Shown here one piece after another: positions 58,013 through 64,000 of a stretch of 64,000 nucleotides of DNA; within the stretch, counting starts at the first letter, position 1; the number at the start of each line of letters is the position of its first letter. The position numbers and the translations under genes were made by a program. The notes under the pieces were generated by a model. It made no database searches, was not told the origin of the DNA, and saw only the letters and a program-made list of their open reading frames with translations. Source of the stretch: Neokomagataea thailandica NBRC 106555 (GTDB lineage Bacteria; Pseudomonadota; Alphaproteobacteria; Acetobacterales; Acetobacteraceae); NCBI RefSeq assembly GCF_001598495.1, contig NZ_BCZB01000003.1:1-64000 (forward strand). The letters run 5' to 3'.

Positions 58013-59275
58013 ATGAGTGAGATGATGACAACGGGGCAGAATGTCGTTGCGCGCTGTCGTTTATTGAGTGCAGGTGTTTACTCTGAAACGCAAGATGGTC
58101 TTTTTCGACCTTGGCTATCAGATTCTTTCTTTCAGGCGCAGGCAATACTCTCTGAATGGATGATTCAGGCGGGGATGCAGGTACGTTATGACGCTGCCGG
58201 TAATCTTATAGGGCGATATGAAGCGTGCATTCCGGGGCAGGCTGCAATTTTGTTCGGGTCACATATTGATACGGTTGCGAATGGTGGCTGCTTTGATGGA
58301 TTATTAGGGGTCATACTTGCAATCTCTGTGGTTGAGCAGCTTTCTCAGGCTCAAAAACGTTATCCTTTTGCGATTGAGATTATTGCATTTGGGGATGAAG
58401 AAGGTTCAGCATTTCCGGTTTCCATGATGACCTCTAGGGCCGTGAGCGGTGAGGTTAATCCGGAAGATTGGGCCTTGATAGGCCCGAGTGGTACTGTCGC
58501 TGAGGTGATGCGTGCGCGGGGGTTGTCGTGCTCAGATTTATCAAAAGCAGGGCGTAACGCGGAAGATATTATAGCGTTTGTGGAGGCGCATATTGAGCAG
58601 GGGCCTGTTTTGGAGGCGCAGGAATTCTCACTTGCGGCGGTACGTTCGATTGCAGCGCAGCGCCGTGGCACGGTCACGATTATTGGGCATGCGGGGCATG
58701 CGGGTACATTGCCGATGGTGATGCGTCGTGATGCTTTGGCGGCGGCAGCTGAAGCTGTGCTGAGTGTTGAGCGTGTTGCTGTAGAGTTTCCGTATGGGGC
58801 CGAAGGTGGTCTTGTTGCTACGGTGGGGCGTTTAGAAGTTTTTCCAGGCGGCAGCAATGTTGTGGCAGATCGGGTGGAGTTTTCATTGGACGTCAGGGCC
58901 GGTGCGCGATCGTTACGTGACGCTGCGGTTCAGCAGATAGAAAATGCGTTTCGGGATTTGGCGCAGCGTCGTGGCGTGACGCTGTCATGCGCATGGCAGC
59001 AAGATTTGGAGGGGGCGGAATGTGATCCGACCTTGGTGCGGATGATGCAGAAAGCTGCCGAATCTGAGGGGGGGAGTGATGTTGCGCTGGTCAGTGGCGC
59101 GGGTCACGATACTATGGTGATGGCGCGGCGTTGGCCTTCCGTTATGTTGTTTATACGTAGCCCCGGCGGCATCAGTCATCACCCAGATGAAACAGTGTTG
59201 GAAGACGATGTTGATGCGGCCCATCGGACACTTCTTGGTTTTCTTGAACGTTTGAACCTTAATCAAAAGAATTAG
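58013..59275 (+). CDS. hpxK: Allantoate amidohydrolase (M20 family)
   Basis: It hydrolyses allantoate to ureidoglycine, ammonia and carbon dioxide in the cytosol. About 420 residues from ATG 58013. Metal-binding and catalytic segments of the M20 amidase group are clear: GSHIDTV, FDGLLGV, AFGDEEGSAFP, EAHIEQGPVLE, and the C-terminal SGAGHDTM and SPGGISHHPDE. The neighbouring allantoinase and ureidoglycine transaminase point to allantoate rather than N-carbamoyl amino acids. It begins a four-gene plus-strand run and the next gene starts 4 bases later. The 195 bases before it hold no other gene. Confidence 0.85.
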   Translation: MSEMMTTGQNVVARCRLLSAGVYSETQDGLFRPWLSDSFFQAQAILSEWMIQAGMQVRYDAAGNLIGRYEACIPGQAAILFGSHIDTVANGGCFDGLLGVILAISVVEQLSQAQKRYPFAIEIIAFGDEEGSAFPVSMMTSRAVSGEVNPEDWALIGPSGTVAEVMRARGLSCSDLSKAGRNAEDIIAFVEAHIEQGPVLEAQEFSLAAVRSIAAQRRGTVTIIGHAGHAGTLPMVMRRDALAAAAEAVLSVERVAVEFPYGAEGGLVATVGRLEVFPGGSNVVADRVEFSLDVRAGARSLRDAAVQQIENAFRDLAQRRGVTLSCAWQQDLEGAECDPTLVRMMQKAAESEGGSDVALVSGAGHDTMVMARRWPSVMLFIRSPGGISHHPDETVLEDDVDAAHRTLLGFLERLNLNQKN

Positions 59276-59279
59276 AGCT

Positions 59280-60509
59280 ATGCCACCGATTTTTCCTGTT
59301 CTTGATATGCCGCAGCGTCTTTTGATGGGGGCGGGGCCGTGTAATGTTCATCCGCGCGTTTTGCGTGCGATGGCGTGTGATGTTATTGGGCAGATGGACC
59401 CAGAAATGACAGCGTGCATGGATGAAACGGCCGAGCTTTATCGGCAAGTGTTTCGTACGCGTAACCGCCATACACTCTTGATTGATGGCACAGCTCGGGC
59501 CGCTATTGAGGCGGCTTTGGTGTCTTTAGTGACGCCGGGTATGAAGGTAGTGGTGCTGCGTATTGGACGCTTCGGCCTTTTATTGGCAGAAATTATTGAA
59601 CGTGTTGGTGGGATCGTGTGTCCGGTTGATGTGCCTTGGGGGGAGGTTGTTTCAACCGAAGCGGTTAGGGCAGCGATTGAGCAGCATAAACCGGGGTTAC
59701 TGGTTAGTGTTCATGGTGATACATCTACCACGACAGCGCAGCCTTTGGCGGAGATTGGTACGCTGTGTCGAGACAATAATGTTTTGTTTTATGTGGATGC
59801 TACTGCGACATTGGGCGGAATGCCTTTAGAAGTGGATGCTTGGGGTATTGATGTGGCAACGGGTGGCTTGCAGAAGTGCTTGGGCGGCCCACCCGGTAGT
59901 GCGCCAATTACGATGTCAGAACGTGCTGTTGAGGCGATTATGGCGCGTAGACATGATGAAGCGGGTATTCGTAGTGCTGCCCCACAGGGAGAGGGGCCGG
60001 TTATCCGTTCCAATTATTTTGATTTGGCGATGATTATTAATTACTGGTCTGCTGAACGTATTAATCATCATACAGAAGCGACGAGCATGCTGTATGCCGC
60101 ACGTGAAGCGGCCCAAGTTGCTTTGGAAGAGGGGATGGATGCACGCTTCGCGCGCCATGCCCGTGCAGGGGCGGCGGTTGTTGCGGGTATCCGTGCTATG
60201 GGGTTACGCGTCTATGGTGATGATAGCACGCGCATGAGTAACGTAACGGGAGTGTGGGTGCCTGAGGGGTGTGACCCTAACCGGGTACGTTCTTTGCTAC
60301 GTACTGAGTTTGAAATTGAGATTGTCTCGTCCTTTGGGCCGCTTACTGGAAAAATTTGGCGCATTGGTGCCATGGGTGTGAATGCGGCAAAGCATAAAAT
60401 TCTACTGACGTTAGCCGCACTGGAAGCTGTTTTGGCTGGAGAGGGCGTGGAGGTTGTGCGTGGTGCTGGTATTGATGCAGCACGGGCGGCTTGGGAGGCG
60501 CATTCATGA
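59280..60509 (+). CDS. hpxJ: Ureidoglycine--glyoxylate aminotransferase
   Basis: A PLP-dependent aminotransferase of the alanine-glyoxylate type, 409 residues, predicted to convert ureidoglycine plus glyoxylate to oxalurate plus glycine (PucG/HpxJ). GPCNVHPRVLRAM at the N-terminus, YVDATATLGG with Asp173 and the Schiff-base Lys199 in GGLQKCLGGPPG are clear. VIGQMDP (Gln38) and ERINHHTEATS (Asn262) resemble the ureidoglycine-binding residues of PucG, from memory. It sits between allantoate amidohydrolase and allantoinase, which makes the ureidoglycine assignment much more likely than serine or alanine as donor. Confidence 0.82.
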   Translation: MPPIFPVLDMPQRLLMGAGPCNVHPRVLRAMACDVIGQMDPEMTACMDETAELYRQVFRTRNRHTLLIDGTARAAIEAALVSLVTPGMKVVVLRIGRFGLLLAEIIERVGGIVCPVDVPWGEVVSTEAVRAAIEQHKPGLLVSVHGDTSTTTAQPLAEIGTLCRDNNVLFYVDATATLGGMPLEVDAWGIDVATGGLQKCLGGPPGSAPITMSERAVEAIMARRHDEAGIRSAAPQGEGPVIRSNYFDLAMIINYWSAERINHHTEATSMLYAAREAAQVALEEGMDARFARHARAGAAVVAGIRAMGLRVYGDDSTRMSNVTGVWVPEGCDPNRVRSLLRTEFEIEIVSSFGPLTGKIWRIGAMGVNAAKHKILLTLAALEAVLAGEGVEVVRGAGIDAARAAWEAHS

Positions 60510-61402
60510 GTGTATATCCGCGCGATATGATTGGATATGGGGCAACACCTCCAGATCCAAAATGGCCAAATGGCGCGCGTTTAGCGTTGCAATTTGTTGT
60601 GAATTATGAAGAAGGTGCTGAAAATACGATCTTGCACGGGGATGCCGGGTCAGAAGCTTTTTTATCCGAAATGGTGGGCACACAGTCGATTATCGGTGCG
60701 CGCTGTATGCAGATGGAAAGTCTGTATGAGTATGGGGCGCGTGCGGGGTTTTGGCGTTTATATCGTCTGTTTCAGCAGGCTGGTTTTCCGGTAACGGTGT
60801 TTGGTGTGGCGCTAGCTTTGGCGCGCAACCCAGATGTTGTGGCGGCGATGAAAGATGCGCAGTGGGAAATTGCGAGCCATGGTTTGCGTTGGATTGATTA
60901 CCAGCATATTCCAGAAGAAATTGAGCGGGCGCATATTCGTGAAGCTATTGCGTTACACGAAAAAGTAACGGGATCACGACCGCAAGGTTGGTACCAAGGG
61001 CGAACGAGTCCGCAAACGGCGCGTTTGGCAATGGAAGAAGGGCCGTTTGTTTATGACGCGGACTCTTATGCAGATGACCTGCCCTATTATCATGAGATTA
61101 ATTGCCAGCAGCAACTGATTGTTCCGTATACGCTGGATGCAAATGATATGAAATTTGCAGCGCTGAATGGCTTTACGGAAGGAGAGCAGTTTTTTCGTTA
61201 TTTGCGCGATCATTTTGACCAGCTTTACGCAGAGGGTGGGCGGATGATGTCTGTGGGGCTTCATTGCCGCCTTGCAGGTAAGCCAGCGCGTGCACGTGCT
61301 TTGGCAAAATTCATTGAGCATGTACAAGCGCATGATGGGGTGTGGGTTGCGACGCGACTGGATATAGCCCGGCATTGGCTGACACATTTTCCTGCACGCT
61401 AG
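60506..61402 (+). CDS. puuE: Allantoinase PuuE (polysaccharide-deacetylase fold)
   Basis: It opens the allantoin ring to allantoate, using the metal-free PuuE enzyme rather than the dihydroorotase-like allantoinase. 298 residues from ATG 60506, which overlaps the previous stop (ATGA). The N-terminal RDMIGYGATPPDPKWPNGA, the NYEEGAEN stretch, FGVALALARNPDV, EIASHGLRWIDYQ and GWYQGRTSPQT are strongly characteristic of PuuE. Confidence 0.93.
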   Translation: MSVYPRDMIGYGATPPDPKWPNGARLALQFVVNYEEGAENTILHGDAGSEAFLSEMVGTQSIIGARCMQMESLYEYGARAGFWRLYRLFQQAGFPVTVFGVALALARNPDVVAAMKDAQWEIASHGLRWIDYQHIPEEIERAHIREAIALHEKVTGSRPQGWYQGRTSPQTARLAMEEGPFVYDADSYADDLPYYHEINCQQQLIVPYTLDANDMKFAALNGFTEGEQFFRYLRDHFDQLYAEGGRMMSVGLHCRLAGKPARARALAKFIEHVQAHDGVWVATRLDIARHWLTHFPAR

Positions 61403-61461
61403 GACTAAGTGGGGCTTTACGTGATGGTGGAGCCTCTATCAAAGAGAAAGAGTTTAGAGTT

Positions 61462-63048
61462 ATGCAAACTCCGTTTTCACGTCGTGGGATGGTGAGTGCA
61501 CCACACCATTTGGCCAGTCAGGCGGGGTTAGATATTTTGAAAGCTGGTGGCACCGCTATTGAGGCGACTGTTGCCATGGCAGCAACGTTATCTGCTGTTT
61601 ACCCTCATATGACGGGGTTAGGTGGAGATGCGTTTTGGCTTATTTTGTGGCCGGATGGGCGTAATGTTTCAATTGAGGCATGTGGTGCTTTAGCGCATGC
61701 TGCCGATGCGGCATTCTATGCTGGTTATGACCAGATCCCGTGGCGTGGCGGTTTGGCTGCAAATACTGTTGCGGGTACGGTCGCAGGATGGGAAAAAGCT
61801 CTACAGATGAGTGCGGAACAGCAGCCTAATTTGCCTTTGGAGCGTTTATTGCGTGATGCAATTTATTATGCGGAACATGGGCGTGTTGTTACGCAGGGTG
61901 AGGCTGATTTATTAAAGGAAAAACAGTCTGAATTGATAGGTAATACTGCGTTTGCAGAACAGTTTTATCCTAATGGGGAGCCCCTCGAAGCGGGGAGTGT
62001 TCAGGCCATGCCGGGTTTGGCTAAGACACTTAAAATTTTGTTGCGTGATGGTTTGCGGTCCTTTTATGAAGGGGCAATAGCGCGAATGATTGCTGAAGAT
62101 CTTGCGGATGTTGGCAGTCCTGTGCGGTATGAAGATGGCGCAGAATATAATGCAGCGTTAAAAGAACCTTTGATGGTTGAGTATTCTTGTGGTCATATTT
62201 TAAATACCGCTCCACCTACGCAAGGGGTGGCATCATTATTGATTTTGGCTTTGCAGGATCGTTTGCGGCCATGTGGCGAAGCGGAGAGTGCTGATTATAT
62301 TCATGGATTGGTGGAAGCGACCAAAATATCTTTTCAATATAGAAATAAAAATATAGATGGCCGATTGGAGGCTGAGCAGCATGCTCGGGATTTATTAAAT
62401 AATACGGCGGCTCTTGATGATAGCGCTGCAAAAATTGATATGAAAACGTCTCTACCGTGGAATGAACAAACTCAATGGGGCGATACGACGTGGATGGGGG
62501 CGGTGGATCATCATGGTATCGCGGTGAGTTTTATTCAGAGTATTTATTTTGAGTTCGGTTCTGGAATTTTGTTGCCGCAAACTGGTTTGATTTGGCAAAA
62601 TCGAGGCACTTCTTTTCGGTTGGCCAAAGCGGGGTGGAATGCTTTAACCCCGGGGCAAAAGCCGTTTCATACGCTCAACCCGGCTGCAGCACGCTTAAAA
62701 GATGGTCGGGTGATGGTTTATGGAACGATGGGTGGCGAAGGGCAGCCGCAAACGCAGGCGGTTATTTTTAGCCGATATGTTCAGCACGGCATATCTTTGC
62801 AGGAGGCTGTTTGTCGCCCGCGTTGGTTGTTGGGTCGTACATGGGGAGAAGAAAGTACATCTTTAAAAATGGAGCCTGGTTTTCATGCTGACGTATTGGA
62901 TGAATTACGCCAACGAGGCCATGATGTTGAGTTACTTTCTACTCGGTCGGGGTTGATGGGGCACGCAGGTGCCTTGGTGCGGTATCAGGGGGGGCGTTTA
63001 GAAGGGGCAACGGACCCGCGTAGTGACGGTGCTGTTGCCGCATGGTGA
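61462..63048 (+). CDS. hpxW: Oxamate amidohydrolase HpxW (gamma-glutamyltransferase fold)
   Basis: An N-terminal-nucleophile hydrolase of the gamma-glutamyltransferase superfamily, 528 residues from ATG 61462. Self-cleavage would occur before Thr342 in GDTTWMGAVD, which then serves as nucleophile; conserved GLGGDAF lies near residue 55 and a glycine loop (GTMGGEGQPQ) toward the C-terminus. There is no signal peptide from this start, which suits a cytosolic enzyme rather than a periplasmic glutathione hydrolase. In Klebsiella HpxW hydrolyses oxamate to oxalate and ammonia; the neighbourhood supports the same role. Confidence 0.82.
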   Translation: MQTPFSRRGMVSAPHHLASQAGLDILKAGGTAIEATVAMAATLSAVYPHMTGLGGDAFWLILWPDGRNVSIEACGALAHAADAAFYAGYDQIPWRGGLAANTVAGTVAGWEKALQMSAEQQPNLPLERLLRDAIYYAEHGRVVTQGEADLLKEKQSELIGNTAFAEQFYPNGEPLEAGSVQAMPGLAKTLKILLRDGLRSFYEGAIARMIAEDLADVGSPVRYEDGAEYNAALKEPLMVEYSCGHILNTAPPTQGVASLLILALQDRLRPCGEAESADYIHGLVEATKISFQYRNKNIDGRLEAEQHARDLLNNTAALDDSAAKIDMKTSLPWNEQTQWGDTTWMGAVDHHGIAVSFIQSIYFEFGSGILLPQTGLIWQNRGTSFRLAKAGWNALTPGQKPFHTLNPAAARLKDGRVMVYGTMGGEGQPQTQAVIFSRYVQHGISLQEAVCRPRWLLGRTWGEESTSLKMEPGFHADVLDELRQRGHDVELLSTRSGLMGHAGALVRYQGGRLEGATDPRSDGAVAAW

Positions 63049-63230
63049 TAATGAGATGTTTATTTGATTTCTATTCATGTATTTTTAGAAATAGTTTTAA
63101 TTTGTTTTATTTATTGAATTAATATAGATAAATTTATATTGATATGGAAATATATATTTTGGTATAAAATTTATTATTATGTAAATGAGGATTGGTAATG
63201 AATTTATGTGTATCATGTTTTTCTGCTCAG
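63049..63230. other. Very AT-rich spacer between hpxW and guaD
   Basis: About 180 bases, strikingly poor in G and C compared with the rest of the window, between convergent genes. Many T and A runs and ATATAT stretches occur. No gene, RNA or clear hairpin was recognised; it may hold weak terminators or mark an old junction. Confidence 0.45.
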
Positions 63231-64000
63231 TTATGGGGTAGAAGATTTTTGATAGACTTTTTTTCCGGCGACATAGGTGGCTGAGATGCTCCGGTCATCG
63301 CCTAACATCATGAGCGCGAAAAGTATGTCGGAGAGGTTATCGGCGCTTTGAGTGCGTATGCGCCCCAATGGGGTGGCAGCTGGGTCTAGCACGCAAAGAT
63401 CAGCGAAATGGCCGGGAATAATGTTTCCAATTTGATCGTCTAAGCCGAGTGCTTCCGCGCCACCGACGGTTGCGAGCCAGAGGCCCTGTGCGGGGTGTAA
63501 AGAGGTGTTTAATCCTTGGGCCACTTTATAACTATCGGATAAGACTTGTAATAATGACAGGGTTGGGCCTGCGCCAATGTCGCTGCCAAGACCAGTTTTT
63601 ACACGACGTTCAGGTTTTAATGCTCGAAAGAGTGGAAAAGAACCTGAGCCGAGGAATTGGTTTGAAGACGGGCAGTGGGCAATGGAGCAGCCTGTATCGT
63701 GGCAGCGTTGGAAATCTTCTTCCCGTGCATGGACGGCATGAGCAAGAATGGAGCGGGGGCGTAAAAGTCCTGCTTTATCATAGACATCAAGGTAAGAATG
63801 ACGGTGCGGGAAGAGGTCTTTTACCCACGCAATTTCGGCTTTGTTTTCAAGCAGATGTGTGTGCATGAAGACATCGTGGTGTTCGGACAAGAGCGTACCT
63901 GCTGCGTCAAGCTGTGCTTCTGTGCTGGTAGGGGCAAATCGTGGGGTGACGGCATAGAGTTGACGGTGGGTGCCGTGCCATCGTTGAATAAGGGTTTGTG
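63231..64000 (-). CDS. guaD: Guanine deaminase, partial (N-terminus outside window)
   Basis: It deaminates guanine to xanthine, feeding purine breakdown. The frame is open to the right edge, so the gene's N-terminus is not visible; about 256 residues are. LYAVTPRFAPTST, MHTHLLENKAEI, SILAHAVHA, IAHCPSSNQFLGSG and GLGSDIGAGPT are hallmark segments of the amidohydrolase-fold GuaD, including metal-binding histidines. Apparent start codons within the frame, such as the TTG at 63890, are not the real start. It is convergent with hpxW. Confidence 0.9.
   Translation of the reverse strand, partial: QTLIQRWHGTHRQLYAVTPRFAPTSTEAQLDAAGTLLSEHHDVFMHTHLLENKAEIAWVKDLFPHRHSYLDVYDKAGLLRPRSILAHAVHAREEDFQRCHDTGCSIAHCPSSNQFLGSGSFPLFRALKPERRVKTGLGSDIGAGPTLSLLQVLSDSYKVAQGLNTSLHPAQGLWLATVGGAEALGLDDQIGNIIPGHFADLCVLDPAATPLGRIRTQSADNLSDILFALMMLGDDRSISATYVAGKKVYQKSSTP

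Noticed and set aside
61342..61461. 40-residue N-terminal extension of HpxW
   Set aside because: It overlaps the end of puuE, has no conserved character, and ATG 61462 gives the usual family N-terminus.
1..64000. tRNA, rRNA, CRISPR arrays, insertion sequences, prophage genes
   Set aside because: No repeat-spacer pattern, transposase or integrase frame, or recognisable RNA gene was seen by eye; a tRNA scan would be needed to exclude a cryptic tRNA.

Overview
This window looks like chromosomal DNA of an aerobic alphaproteobacterium, most likely an acetic acid bacterium (Acetobacteraceae; Acetobacter or a close relative). That placement is inference. It rests on the oxygen-dependent cobalamin pathway (CobG), a PutA without the DNA-binding domain beside a divergent Lrp-type gene, Tat-exported hydrolases, a long-chain polyprenyl diphosphate synthase for ubiquinone, and moderate GC with heavy GTG/TTG start use. 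No rRNA, tRNA, insertion sequence, phage or CRISPR array was found.

Layout. (1) 1-26 kb, housekeeping and envelope: the 3' end of nrdA and nrdB, a TrmN6-like methyltransferase, polyprenyl diphosphate synthase, an M61 peptidase, a histidine phosphatase, prs, a GT61 glycosyltransferase, divergent phosphate transporter and phospholipase C, putA with its Lrp-type neighbour, a GH20 hexosaminidase with a serine hydrolase, a CPBP protein, class I fructose-bisphosphate aldolase behind a consensus-perfect sigma-54 promoter, a DUF421 protein, a porin and amtB. (2) 25.7-48.4 kb, a large cobalamin locus. Lower-ligand and nucleotide-loop genes come first (alpha-ribazole phosphatase, bluB, cobS, cobT, cobU). 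A cobalamin riboswitch then heads DUF1636-cobW-cobN-cobG-cobH-cobI-cobJ, followed by cobK, cobL-cobE-cobM, cbiD, cobB-cobO-cobQ, cbiB and the threonine-phosphate decarboxylase gene. The set is hybrid: oxygen-dependent CobG and CobE are present, but CbiD stands where CobF would be expected. (3) 48.5-50.3 kb, a flavoprotein of unknown role and the frameshifted tail of an MFS transporter. (4) 50.3-64 kb, a purine/ureide catabolism locus: hpxZXY with an NCS1 permease, a TonB-dependent receptor and a racemase-family protein on the minus strand; a divergent GntR regulator, allantoate amidohydrolase, ureidoglycine-glyoxylate aminotransferase, PuuE allantoinase and HpxW on the plus strand; and a partial guanine deaminase at the right edge.

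How it works together. The right-hand locus can be read as a route from allantoin to allantoate, ureidoglycine and oxalurate, then through the HpxXYZ and HpxW steps to oxamate and oxalate with release of ammonia. It would be fed by guanine deamination and by its own outer-membrane receptor and inner-membrane permease. The most unusual points are the TonB receptor plus permease inside a ureide operon, with a Fur-like site; the racemase-family protein that lacks the second catalytic cysteine; the sigma-54 promoter before an aldolase gene; and a small frame that overlaps the alpha-ribazole phosphatase start by GTGA.
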